DNA of 64,000 nt from Candidatus Azobacteroides pseudotrichonymphae genomovar. CFP2 (GCF_000010645.1 NC_011565.1:448001-512000), one strand, 5' to 3'. Shown: positions 9,818 to 18,986, numbered from the stretch's first letter. Notes: generated by a model not told the origin, from the letters alone. Numbers and translations: made by a program.

Positions 9818-11476
9818 TTATTTTAGGACAAGACAAAAAATCTGTGCAAATAACACTCTTAGGAACATTGTTATTGGATATACAGTAGCATACGCGGCGG
9901 CCTGTGCTTGAACGGGGACAATACTGTTATCAAACTCTAATGGAGGCATAGACATAGAACCGGAAATAAAACCACATATTTTTAGGTAATTTATTTTTAG
10001 TAACCTAGCGATAATACCAACGACTAAAATAGGTATGAGTGTTATTGCAATACCGTATAGCATCCATTGCCAACCTCCGTTTTGAATAGTTTTTACAAAC
10101 TTTTCGCCTGACAGTAAACCTACACAGGAAGGAAATAGAATAATACCCAATTCACGCATAAAAAGATTAGCACCTGGGGTCATGTAGAAATTTAATTTGC
10201 TAATATGTCCTTTGTATCCTAACAGTATTGCTACTAGAAGGGGACCGCCAGCTAATCCGAGTTTGGCAGGTGCTGGAATTCCAGGAATGAAAACTGGAAG
10301 GCTTCCTAGTAAAATACCTACAAATATTCCGAGGAAAATTGAAATTATATTGGGTTTGGCTAATTCGTTGATAGAATTACCTAGTTCTTTTTTTACATCA
10401 TTTAAGATTTCTTGTTTTCCAACAATCCGAATCGTATCACCTAGCTCCAATGTAGTATTCAACGTTGGCAGAATTTTTATCCCTGACCGGTATATACGGG
10501 TTATATTTGCCGGATAGCGGCGGTATATCCCGATTTGTTCAATTGTTTTACCTGAAAGTTTTTGATTGGTGAGCAATACGTTTATTATACTCAGAGGACC
10601 AGGTATGCCTTCTTTGCTTTTGACAATTTTGGATTTCCCTATTTTAATCTCCAGATTATTTATAAGATTTTGTGATGAAACACCACAAATAATGTCTCCC
10701 TCTTGAAGGATTTCCGCATCGGTAGCTATGAAAGACTCTCCATTACGTATAATACGGGAAATAGCTAATTCCTTATCAATAATATGCTTGATATAATCAA
10801 TATTTTTCCCGAGTAGATTGTGGTTGGATACTGTAATTTCCACACTTTGCAAATTCATCTTGGCCTTATCTGATGTTTTAGTGTAATTTTCAATTTCAGC
10901 ATTGACGTCAATCTTGAAAAATAATCGAATCAATAGCATAGTGATGATGATTCCTAAAATACCAAAAGGATAAGCAATAGCATAGGCCATACCTGTTTCG
11001 GAAACAATGATGTCCCCTGCTCCTTGTTCCGCTAGTACTTGTTGAGCTGCACCAAGACTAGGAGTATTAGTTACGGCACCGCATAAAGTGCCGACAATAA
11101 CTGCAGATGATAGGTCCGTAAAATAGTAAATCAAACATGCTATTCCGAAGCCTCCCAACACCACACCAATAGCCAAAAGGTTTAATATCAGTCCGTCTTT
11201 TTTGAATGAAGTAAAGAAGCGAGGTCCCATGCTTAATCCAATGCTGTAAACAAACAATACTAGTCCGAAATCGCGGATAAAATATAGTATATGTGAATCT
11301 ATTGGGACTCCGAAATGAGAAATAAATATGCCACTGAACAATACTCCTGCAATACCCAGTTTAATCCCCTTAATCTCAAGTTTTCCGAGTATTACGCCGG
11401 TGAAAGCAGTCAGGCATAAGTATAACATAGTGGATGCACTACTTTGTTTAGTGAAAAAATCATACATAAGATTCAT
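9818..11476 (-). CDS. YidE/YbjL (AspT-like) family transporter
   Basis: Inner-membrane transporter of the aspartate:alanine exchanger family, with the duplicated YidE/YbjL membrane domain separated by two TrkA-C-like cytosolic domains. The first domain (about 15-185) contains the typical SHFG, FVYSIGLSMGP and GTLCGAVTNTPSLGAAQ; the second (about 385-552) contains PGANLFMRELGIILFPSCVGL. In between, repeated GKNIDYIK / GDIICGVSS and GKTIEQIG / GDTIRIVGK blocks mark the two TrkA-C domains. The 552-residue length is normal. A start at 11467 (MYDFF) is as likely as 11476. Its 5' end overlaps the 3' end of the upstream 198-residue gene by 17 bases, suggesting cotranscription. The substrate is unknown; an aspartate/alanine-type exchange is only a family guess. 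Confidence 0.85.
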   Translation of the reverse strand: MNLMYDFFTKQSSASTMLYLCLTAFTGVILGKLEIKGIKLGIAGVLFSGIFISHFGVPIDSHILYFIRDFGLVLFVYSIGLSMGPRFFTSFKKDGLILNLLAIGVVLGGFGIACLIYYFTDLSSAVIVGTLCGAVTNTPSLGAAQQVLAEQGAGDIIVSETGMAYAIAYPFGILGIIITMLLIRLFFKIDVNAEIENYTKTSDKAKMNLQSVEITVSNHNLLGKNIDYIKHIIDKELAISRIIRNGESFIATDAEILQEGDIICGVSSQNLINNLEIKIGKSKIVKSKEGIPGPLSIINVLLTNQKLSGKTIEQIGIYRRYPANITRIYRSGIKILPTLNTTLELGDTIRIVGKQEILNDVKKELGNSINELAKPNIISIFLGIFVGILLGSLPVFIPGIPAPAKLGLAGGPLLVAILLGYKGHISKLNFYMTPGANLFMRELGIILFPSCVGLLSGEKFVKTIQNGGWQWMLYGIAITLIPILVVGIIARLLKINYLKICGFISGSMSMPPLEFDNSIVPVQAQAAAYATVYPITMFLRVLFAQIFCLVLK

Positions 11477-12056
11477 ACATTTTATAATGGGATTTTACGT
11501 GCTTTTTTAGGAGGATTTGATTGGATTTTGTTTTTTGCCATTTTTCTCTAATGACCTGTATTAGTTTTATACGTGTATGGTTAGGTAGGATAATTTCGTT
11601 GGTACATTCCAGCTCCTCACTTTTATGAGGATAAGGATTTGCAAAGTTTTTACAATATTTGTCAATTGCTTTTCTTTTGGTTTCTTTGTCTGTTCGACGA
11701 TATAGGATATTTACAGCTCCTTCTTCCTCAATTACCGTAAATTCAGCTGTAGAATAAGCTAAATTAATATCAATTCCAATTCCTGTTTCTTTGCTCGATA
11801 TAACAATATAATCACATCTGTCATATACTTTGCGGGTTATAAATATTATTTTAGAAATGGTTACTTCTGAGTGAGCATATAGTATTTTTATGACATGGCG
11901 TACGATGCCATTATATTCCTGTACTTCCCCTGAAGGAAATCCAGGTGCATCTTCACTAAGTGATTTGTACTGCTTCTGTATTCGTTCAGCTTCCTTACTT
12001 ATTTTTTTTAACTTATTTTTATTACCAAGCAATTGGCATAATTCTTCATATATCAT
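11460..12056 (-). CDS. Hypothetical protein, 198 aa, coupled to the transporter
   Basis: I do not recognise this family. The product is mixed alpha/beta and soluble, with no signal peptide or membrane segment: an N-terminal helical stretch (about 1-45), a central part with alternating hydrophobic residues (VTISKIIFITRKVY, YIVISSKETGIGIDI), and a basic C-terminus. The frame is clean over 198 codons beside heavily decayed sequence, and its end overlaps the transporter gene by 17 bases, so it is probably expressed with it. It begins just beyond the remnant of a biotin carrier gene. A regulator or accessory protein of the transporter would be speculation. Confidence 0.6.
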   Translation of the reverse strand: MIYEELCQLLGNKNKLKKISKEAERIQKQYKSLSEDAPGFPSGEVQEYNGIVRHVIKILYAHSEVTISKIIFITRKVYDRCDYIVISSKETGIGIDINLAYSTAEFTVIEEEGAVNILYRRTDKETKRKAIDKYCKNFANPYPHKSEELECTNEIILPNHTRIKLIQVIREKWQKTKSNQILLKKHVKSHYKMYESYV

Positions 12057-12059
12057 AAT

Positions 12060-12240
12060 TTACTTTTGGGCTATTCTCATTTAAATCCAGACGAATCAAT
12101 AGTTGACTTGAATTTACTACTTTACACCTTCAGCTACTAATATTTCCTGTAACCACACATTCACTTGTTACTGTTGTAACAGTTTGCATTTTCATTGCCT
12201 CAATTACAATTCTAGTATCACCTGCTTGTAATCAGCATTA
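12060..12240 (-). pseudogene. Biotin carboxyl carrier remnant
   Basis: The minus strand reads QAGDTRIVIEAMKMQTVT, containing the biotin-attachment motif EAMKMQ (lysine modified in functional proteins), then continues in a second frame as EILVAEGVK and in a third as NSSQLLIRL. Together these match the C-terminal biotinyl/lipoyl domain of acyl-CoA carboxylase carriers, with at least two frameshifts and no intact N-terminal part. It lies directly downstream of the biotin carboxylase remnant, the expected order. Confidence 0.82.
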
Positions 12241-12289
12241 TCAATGCGATGTTTTCTGTATTTTTATTTTTAATATCCATTCTGTTTTT

Positions 12290-13250
12290 TAGTTTTTTTG
12301 CATACTTTTCTATAAAGTTGGTATTATATTTTTATCTCGATGAATGCGGGAGCATCAATAATATTTTTTTGGATAATTGATATTGTTTTTTACATCGTTT
12401 TACATCGGCGATTCTATATTCGTGTACAATAATTATATCAGAAGTTTGATGGCATATGGTCTGTTTTTCTTCCCATATTATTAGTGTTTATTGATCATTA
12501 GATCATAGTTTGTGGTTATTTTGTGTAACCATTTGTACAAATGGTTATCTATGCGAATACCAATTTTCCATTTAGACTGATGAATCCTTTAAATTGTGCC
12601 TAGGCGAAAGAATGAAATTCATTTCTGTATTGTTGACACAAATATATAGTTCATATAGTATGTTCATATTGTTTCACTTCTTCTTGTTTTATGAATAAAA
12701 TTTGTTCTTCGGCAATTTTTTTATCCCTTTGCCAAGTTGATACCTAATACTTCTTCAGTGCCTTGGGATGTTTTACTTGTAAACGAATATTCATTTCCCA
12801 AAAGAAGAAATTCTGATTTTTATTGGCTAAAAATTCAATGCTTCTTGCACCAATGTAATCTACGGTTCGGATTGCTCCTACCGTTTCCTTACCCATTTTT
12901 TGACATAGTTCGGACCTAATGAAAGGTGACGGACTTTCTTCTGTTATTTTCTGACTTTTGTGTTGTATGGAATAGTATTCCTGTTCATACAAATGGGTAA
13001 CATTACCATATTTATCACTAAATATCTGAAACTCAATATGATGTAGTTTTTCTGCAAATTTTTCGATATAAACTATATCATCTTCGAATGATGAAAAGAA
13101 TTTAGGCTTGGAATTTAAGTAGTAGGCCTCTTTTAGTTCTTTTGAAGAATATTTTTTTGTAAAATGTTTCTTTTGTTCTTGTATGAACGAGATAAAGCGT
13201 GAAGAGATATTTTCGACAATTAAACTAGTATCCAATACGTAACTGATCAT
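12290..13250 (-). pseudogene. Biotin carboxylase (AccC-type) remnant
   Basis: ATP-dependent biotin carboxylase subunit of an acyl-CoA (acetyl- or propionyl-CoA) carboxylase, now broken. A 168-codon open frame (12744-13250) has the ATP-grasp core: DDIVYIEKFAEKLHHIEFQ, NVTHLYEQEYYSIQHK, and FFFWEMNIRLQVKHP, matching the family's GNVIHLFERECSIQRRHQK and FLEMNTRLQVEHP. Its N-terminal 35 residues no longer match. Past the frame's stop the match continues in changing frames: GTEEVLGINLAK, EEQILFIKQEEVKQY, QFKGFISLNG, IGIRIDNHLYKWLHK, VKNNINYLKKI and KYNTNFIEK, down to about 12290. At least five frameshifts are needed. The catalytic region is therefore not expressible. Confidence 0.88.
12526..12547. 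repeat. Perfect 22-bp palindrome inside the remnant
   Basis: Arms TAACCATTTGT / ACAAATGGTTA meet with no loop. The palindrome lies in the decayed biotin carboxylase (in the IDNHLYKWLH part), so it may have arisen by chance or by templated mutation after inactivation. Confidence 0.8.
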
Positions 13251-14052
13251 AATAGTAAGAAAAATTGTTTGTGGGAATTAGGCTACTAATATCTATTTTT
13301 TGTTGTATCTCCCAGTTCTTCTCTTGAAGAATTCGTTTGTCTATTTGCAGAAATTTGCAGCAATTTATATCGATACTAACGTTGCCTGCTCAATATTTTT
13401 CACAGACTTTTTTCAATTCACGCTGGTTATCAATGTGCAGATAGCCGAGGTTGTGCGTTCGCATATTTTTAACTTTTAATGGATGATAAATCAGCTAAAA
13501 GCTCTTTTGAACTCAATGCTTTATATGAATAAACAAAGGAGAAAAGACATGAGTTTGCCATAGTAAACGCCAAATAGAAACGAAAAGCACACTAACTCGA
13601 CTCTACTTTTTACAAAAGTATCGTCAAGCCGGATTAAAGAAAGTCTTCTGGATTACTCTATTTCATGTATATTTCATCAATCGAAAGTAGTTGTATTGTA
13701 CAGAACTCTTTCATAGTTTATAATTGTACGACAGTCCGTGATTTTCAAACGATTCCATTTCAATTAAAAAAGTAAAAGAATAGCTTATAATAGCTAATTA
13801 TAATTGTAAGTTTCATGGAGAGTAAAAGTAAGTATATTGCTCGATAAGAATAATAACGTAAAAAACATTTTTATACTATGGAGCTTTTATTCAAATCAAT
13901 ATTTAGCAGTTTGGTAGAAATAGGAATTGATATAAAGTAAAAAATTAAAAAATTCGAAAAATGGGAAAGTTTTAATTGGTGGCATATACTAAGATTGTTT
14001 ATTATCTACATACATTTTCTGACAAAGTATATTTGGCAGATTTCGAATATTT
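13251..14052. other. Spacer upstream of the carboxylase remnant
   Basis: About 800 bases with no recognisable gene. The missing N-terminal third of the biotin carboxylase would be expected at 13251-13600 on the minus strand, but I cannot find it in any frame. The AT-rich part 13740-14040 shows nothing. Confidence 0.55.
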
Positions 14053-14568
14053 TCAATATTCTATTCCTAATCGGGCTTTAATCCCTTTGTTGTAATAATG
14101 TTTTATTTCTTTCATTTCCGTTACTAAATCGGCTATTTCTACTAGCTCAGGGACAGCATACCTACCCGTTATGATGATTTCGGTTTCTTCTGGTTTTTGC
14201 TTTAATATCTCAATCAGTTCTTGTACTGAAAAAAAATTATAGAATATAGCAATATTGGCTTCATCAAGTACAATAACATTGTATTTACCAGAAAAGATAG
14301 TATCGGTTATTTCTTGAAATCCTTTCTTCGCGGAATTTATGTCTGTCTGCGTTGGTTTGTTGTATATGAAGTAATTCGAACCATATTGTCGAATCTCTAT
14401 CAAGGGAATGTATTGCTGCAAAGCTTTAATTTCCGAATAGATTTGTCTTTTTAGAAATTGAGCAAAAAATACTTTTTTACCAGCTCCTGTGGCTCTCAAT
14501 GCTAAACCAAGTGCCGCAGTAGTCTTTCCTTTTCCGTTACCTGTATAAATTTGAATATATCCTTTCAT
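14053..14568 (-). CDS. cobO: Cob(I)alamin adenosyltransferase (CobO/BtuR type)
   Basis: Transfers the 5'-deoxyadenosyl group from ATP to the cobalt of corrinoids to form adenosylcobalamin or its precursor. The P-loop is YTGNGKGKTTAALG (residues 8-21), the Walker-B-like strand is VIVLDEANIAI (about 97-107), followed by IIITGRYAVPELVEIADLVTEM and the conserved end KGIKARLGIEY. The 171-residue length is typical. Its ATG overlaps the stop of the nrdG remnant (TAATG), so it was once translationally coupled to nrdG. It is intact although both genes upstream are broken, which suggests selection for a B12-dependent enzyme or for corrinoid salvage elsewhere in the genome. Confidence 0.93.
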   Translation of the reverse strand: MKGYIQIYTGNGKGKTTAALGLALRATGAGKKVFFAQFLKRQIYSEIKALQQYIPLIEIRQYGSNYFIYNKPTQTDINSAKKGFQEITDTIFSGKYNVIVLDEANIAIFYNFFSVQELIEILKQKPEETEIIITGRYAVPELVEIADLVTEMKEIKHYYNKGIKARLGIEY

Positions 14569-15031
14569 TATTTTTTACAAAATATTCTTGTCATGTCTAC
14601 CATCGTTTCGTTTTCGATGCAGTAAAATAGTTGGTTGGTAGATGTACTGTCCAATCCGCCTAAATGTTTTATGTAAAGGCCTAACTTGATAAAATCAAAG
14701 TGTCGAAAACCAAAGTTTTCAGGCAAATGCTGTTTACCAGAATACCAAGCCGTTTAATGCAATTATTGGTTATCTCATGAAGGAAAATTGACAGTTTTTC
14801 AACTTCCTGTGGGGCAAAACATCACCTCTCATAAAACAGACACAAGTAATAGCATTACTGTATTTTTTAAGTAGTTCTATGAGAATATCTTCATCTAATA
14901 TTTCATCCATATCTGTCATTAGGTAGGGCTGTGACATCCTTTACAAAAAAATTGGGCAAGTTGGAAATATTAATAGCCAAGGTTACTTCTCCGGGGATTT
15001 CCTGAAAGACTACGTCATAATTGTGAATCTT
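14568..15031 (-). pseudogene. nrdG: NrdG (class III RNR activase) remnant
   Basis: Radical-SAM activase that makes the glycyl radical on NrdD, here broken. Recognisable pieces on the minus strand: NYDVVFQEIPGEVTLAINISN (its first 19 residues are the family start region), then in another frame FCKGCHSP, then YLMTDMDEILDEDIL, ITCVCFMRGD, QEVEKLSIFLHEITNN, and AWYSGKQHLPENFGFRHFD to the end TRIFCKK. The three cluster cysteines should read C-x3-C-x2-C; the first is replaced by leucine (TTG at about 14961), and an extra T in a T7 run shifts the frame just after it. At least four frameshifts are needed. The original start seems lost in a one-base deletion that fuses it to the end of nrdD. Confidence 0.87.
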
Positions 15032-16991
15032 AGCATAATGACGCCGTTTAGCCTCTTCTTGCCTAGTTTTTGAAAAATTGCTGACACGTTTCAAATATCC
15101 GATAATGCGAGTCAAATAGTCTACGTTTTGACTTTTACATGAAGGACATATTTTCAGGTTGTATTTGTCTGTATGTCCGCAATCGTTACAAACCGTATTT
15201 GGTATATTGAACGTAAAATAATTACATCCTTCCTGTACTGCTATATATAGTAATTGTTTGTATTGTTTTTTATCTAAAAACTCTTCCAGATTCAAATGCA
15301 GGGCAGAACCTCCTGTCAGGTGTTCTATGTCCCTGCGACCATGTAAGCGGAACTTATCTATAATATTCACAGAGCTGTTTTCCACAATATAAAAATAACT
15401 ATTATAACATTTACGCTTAACAATATATCCATCCAGTTTGTCCCATTTGGTATGTTTTACACCTACGTTTTCGGCAGGAATCATTTCACAGTTAAACATC
15501 ACTTCTTTTATCCGGTATTTTTTGTTGTATCGCTTTATAAGTATCAATACTTGCTGAACAAAATTTTCATATTTAAGATTGTCATTTATTTCGATTCCCA
15601 GAAACTCTGTAGCTTCCACTATACCGTTCCACTCCTATGGTCAAGTTATGGTCAAGTATTGACGGTTAAGGCTAATATAACCTGCATCAAACAAGGGCAA
15701 CATTCCTTTTTCATTCAGATATTTCAAGTTTTCGTTATATGTCAACTGTGCCTTATGTACCAAATCCATTATTTCTTCCAAAAAAGGTTGAAATGGTATC
15801 TCTTTGCCGACAGCGTGTTGATGCAGAGGGTCAAGTTGATAGTCAGTACACTTTTTGATCCTGTAGAAATACCACCCTGCTCCAAGTGTATAACTGAACT
15901 CGTTATCCTGAATTTCGTTTCGAAGTCGGCAACAGCTACTTAAAGAATCGGCATTATCACTTATGTAAGTGAAGAATGAATGTCCCTCGGAATACATTTC
16001 GGCAGTAAAATCACTGTATTCTCTATCTTTCATTTCTCCATTTTTAGTTAATAATGCCATTGTTTCAATGGGGAACGTTAGAATAGAACGTGTACGCTCC
16101 TTATTAAACCATTTCATAAAACGCTTTTGCAACCAACTAAATGATTTCCAATCAGGAAAACTTTTGTCAGGAAATACAAAGTTTCCGAATAAAGATTTGA
16201 AATAAAAGTGGTCGTAATACGAAATATTCCAAAATATTGCCTGAAGGTTTCTTACTCCGTTTGGTTGATTGATAGAGTAGACATTTTGTCCCAAATGGTC
16301 GGTAATAACTTTATCAACAGTGCGTTGTTTTTCAGATAAACAGACTACTTTATCAGTATGCAAATAATAATCCTGATCGTATTCCAAACGGATGAAATAG
16401 TTCATATACATCAAGAATTCTGGAGTAGCACAAGCTCCGCTTAACATACTAGCAACCATAAAGACCATGTTCACAAATCCATCGCAGAATGACCGAAGGT
16501 TATTTGGTGCTTTCGAGTTGCTACCTATGGAAATTGTTCCACCAATCAACCAAGGATGCATGGTTATGCTAGTACAGTAATTGGCTAAACTAGTTTCGTC
16601 ATTTTTATAAGTGTAGTGGTTATTCAGTAATTCTATATATTTATCAGCAGTTCTTCTACCGAACATTTCTTTCAGACGTTCATTCAAAATAAGACGATTC
16701 AAATGTATAAAATTGCGTTTGGGCAGCTTCTCCTACAAGTGTAACTATATTCTTGTTTTCTACATTGGCATTTGCATCAAACTTACTGCTTGAGGCAGCA
16801 TTCGCTGTGCCACAATAATCTAAATAATCTATTAGAAATTTGAGATTGTTGTACATTCCACGTTTTGTTACTATAATTGATGAATTGGCACTTGCATAAG
16901 AGCGATCATAAGAATTATGAATATTTAAACTGTATGAAAAGTGGCTTCTCCGTAAGAAAATATGTAAGTTATTGAGAGTTATACAGTGTTG
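15032..16991 (-). pseudogene. nrdD: NrdD (class III ribonucleotide reductase) remnant, nearly complete
   Basis: Oxygen-sensitive ribonucleoside-triphosphate reductase of the shorter (about 600-residue) NrdD subfamily. Two long blocks share one frame: 15641-16702 (SITMHPWLIGG, KSFSWLQKRFMKWFNKERT, TAEMYSEGHSFFTYISDNA) and 15032-15619 (GGSALHLNLEEFL, the Cys4 zinc site CNDCGHTDKYNLKICPSC, and the glycyl-radical loop RIIGYLKRV). They are separated by TGA CCA TAG created by an 11-bp tandem duplication at 15636-15657 plus one extra G. A third block upstream (frame from 16991; SSSKFDANANVENKNIVTLVGE) joins LPKRNFIHLNRL only after removing a G near 16727. So at least two lesions interrupt the gene. 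The exact ancient start is unclear. Confidence 0.88.
15636..15657. repeat. 11-bp tandem duplication breaking nrdD
   Basis: Plus-strand unit TATGGTCAAGT occurs twice, at 15636-15646 and 15647-15657. Read on the gene strand it introduces in-frame TGA (15641-15643) and TAG (15635-15637). Removing one copy and one G near 15627-15631 restores YLTIGVNGIVEATEF, the family sequence. Confidence 0.92.
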
Positions 16992-17830
16992 CTATACTTT
17001 TCATTCGTAGTGATAGAATGAAATCAAATTTCATATACCAGTCTACCAGTCCAACTGAATTCTTAAATGGTTTCAACTTTTTCCACAAGAAAAATACTTT
17101 TTTTAATAAAATCAGTAATAGTTCTAAACCATTCGGCAAATATAAATATTTTACTGATTTTATATAATCATCGATAGTCGATTATAGTCAATTAAACAAA
17201 TACAGCTTTATTAAGATATTGAATACTGCTTGATAGGTCTTTAAAAAAATTTTACTAATACAGTAGATAGTCATTAGGCATTATTACACTATTTCGTCTC
17301 ATCATATGGCATTCATCGCAGATTTGATTGAATATATTATTCATACTTATATAGTTAGGCTAACTATATGATATAGAAAAGAAGTAGATTTTTATAAAAA
17401 AAAGGCGATAGTCATGTGTTAAATAACACATGTTATTCAGAATACATGTTATTCAGACATATATAAAAGATATACACAAGATTTTTTGTTGGCGTTTTTA
17501 GCTGAAATTTTTAAATGAATTACTACAATAGTAAATCAGTATGGGTATACCTTGTTGCCATACAATAGTATGATTTAATATGATTTGTAATGCTTAATGA
17601 TTTGTTCTTATCTTTATTTTTAGTTATTGAGAGTAAGGAAATACTGAATGGAACATTTAATTAGAAATGAAATAATGAGTTATTGCTATTTTTAGTTATG
17701 ATTCTAAAAATCGGTAAAAATTATGATTTCTAACTTTTTTATGTTTTATCAACAAATAATATTTGCACCTAATTTTGTCATCATTGTATTGTAAGGTCTC
17801 TATTTTATCATTTATAAAAATGTGTAATTA
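16992..17830. other. Gene-poor spacer between nrdD remnant and mutY
   Basis: About 840 bases, very AT-rich, without a gene I can support. It holds three small structures: a 9-bp inverted repeat at 17349-17369 (ATATAGTTA arm), a 9-bp inverted repeat at 17413-17432 (CATGTGTTA arm) with a 2-base loop, and a 13-bp direct repeat ACATGTTATTCAG at 17428-17440 and 17444-17456. None carries a T-run. Confidence 0.55.
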
Positions 17831-18922
17831 ATGAAAGATTTTAATTTTTTTAGTAAAAAATTAATTACATGGTATAGTAGTCATAAAAGAAATTTGCCGT
17901 GGAGAGGCATTTATGACCCATATAAAATATGGATATCAGAAGTCATTCTCCAGCAAACACGTGTTACTCAAGGTTTGAAATATTATAACCGTTTTATTAA
18001 ACGATTCCCTGATATAGAATCTTTAGCGGGAGTAGAAGAACAAGAAGTACTCAAATATTGGCAGGGATTGGGATATTATTCCAGAGCACGTAATCTTCAT
18101 AGAACAGCCAAAACTATTATGGATAAATATAATGGAGTATTTCCAAAAGATTATTATACAATTCTGAAACTAAAAGGAATTGGTGAATATACAGCATCTT
18201 CTATTACTTCCTTCGCATGGAATATGCCTCATCCCACAGTTGACGGCAATGTTTTTCGTTTTTTATCTCGTTTATTTGCTATTGATTGTCCTATTGACAC
18301 GATAAAAGGGAAAAATCATTTTACAGAATTAGCAATACAATTGATGGATAAATCGAAAGCTAGAATATTCAACCATGCAATAATGGAATTTGGAGCACTA
18401 CAATGTATTCCCTCATCTCCTGATTGTACCGTTTGTTCTTTCAAATCAGTATGTTTAGCTTATATTAATCATACTGTTGTTCAGTACCCAGTGAAACAAT
18501 ATAGAACAAAAATTAAAGAAATTTATTTTTACTACTTCCATATTCATGATTCTGATCATTTGTATTTAAATATGAGGAAAGAGAAAGGAATCTGGCAAAA
18601 TCTGTTTGAATTTCCCTTGATAGAGTCAGATATTTTAATGGATTTTCAACAATTGAGCAATACTGATCAATTCAGATTATGGTTTCCAAAAAAACATATC
18701 TATCATTTTGAATTAATTGTGAAAAATCAAAAACATATTTTGTCTCATCGAATACTGTATGCTTATTTCTACAAAGTATTTATGAAAAGAATACCTAATA
18801 GTTTTGATACTTTCAAGAAAGTTAAATTGATGGAAATAGATAAGTATCCTATTCACCGATTAATGCAGTTTTATTTGGGAAAAATTTTGCCGTTCAATCG
18901 TTTTATCTCTACCTTTGAGTAG
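17831..18922 (+). CDS. mutY: A/G-specific adenine glycosylase
   Basis: DNA repair glycosylase that removes adenine mispaired with 8-oxoguanine. The HhH-GPD core shows the catalytic glutamate E37 in KIWISEVILQQTRV and the catalytic aspartate D138 in HPTVDGNVFRFLSR, the same numbers as in E. coli MutY. The helix-hairpin-helix is LKLKGIGEYTASSI (about 112-125). The [4Fe-4S] ligands are C192, C199, C202 and C208 with normal C-x6-C-x2-C-x5-C spacing. A NUDIX-like C-terminal part completes the 363 residues. ssb follows downstream as in Bacteroides, though the HU and rng genes usually near it are elsewhere here. Confidence 0.96.
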   Translation: MKDFNFFSKKLITWYSSHKRNLPWRGIYDPYKIWISEVILQQTRVTQGLKYYNRFIKRFPDIESLAGVEEQEVLKYWQGLGYYSRARNLHRTAKTIMDKYNGVFPKDYYTILKLKGIGEYTASSITSFAWNMPHPTVDGNVFRFLSRLFAIDCPIDTIKGKNHFTELAIQLMDKSKARIFNHAIMEFGALQCIPSSPDCTVCSFKSVCLAYINHTVVQYPVKQYRTKIKEIYFYYFHIHDSDHLYLNMRKEKGIWQNLFEFPLIESDILMDFQQLSNTDQFRLWFPKKHIYHFELIVKNQKHILSHRILYAYFYKVFMKRIPNSFDTFKKVKLMEIDKYPIHRLMQFYLGKILPFNRFISTFE

Positions 18923-18942
18923 GATAGCTTGAACTTTCACTT

Positions 18943-18986
18943 CAATCAATCAATATTTTTATCAATCAATCAATCAATCAATCAAT
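18943..18986. repeat. CAAT tetranucleotide runs
   Basis: Three CAAT units at 18943-18954 and six at 18963-18986, each followed by ATTTTT. The tracts sit directly upstream of the ssb start (19001), where length change by slippage could alter spacing of promoter or leader elements. Confidence 0.92.

Noticed and set aside
9818..12056. Aspartate decarboxylation/antiport module (AsdA with AspT)
   Set aside because: The transporter belongs to the AspT-containing superfamily, but its 198-residue partner shows no PLP enzyme features, so an aspartate decarboxylase is not supported.
15620..15660. Stop-codon readthrough or recoding (selenocysteine-like) in nrdD
   Set aside because: The TGA is followed two codons later by TAG and both lie in a tandem duplication; nrdG next to it is clearly dead and another frameshift breaks nrdD upstream.
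18943..18986. CRISPR-like short repeats
   Set aside because: The units are 4 bases with no spacers and no cas genes; this is a simple tetranucleotide run. The same holds for the AAAG run at 48950.
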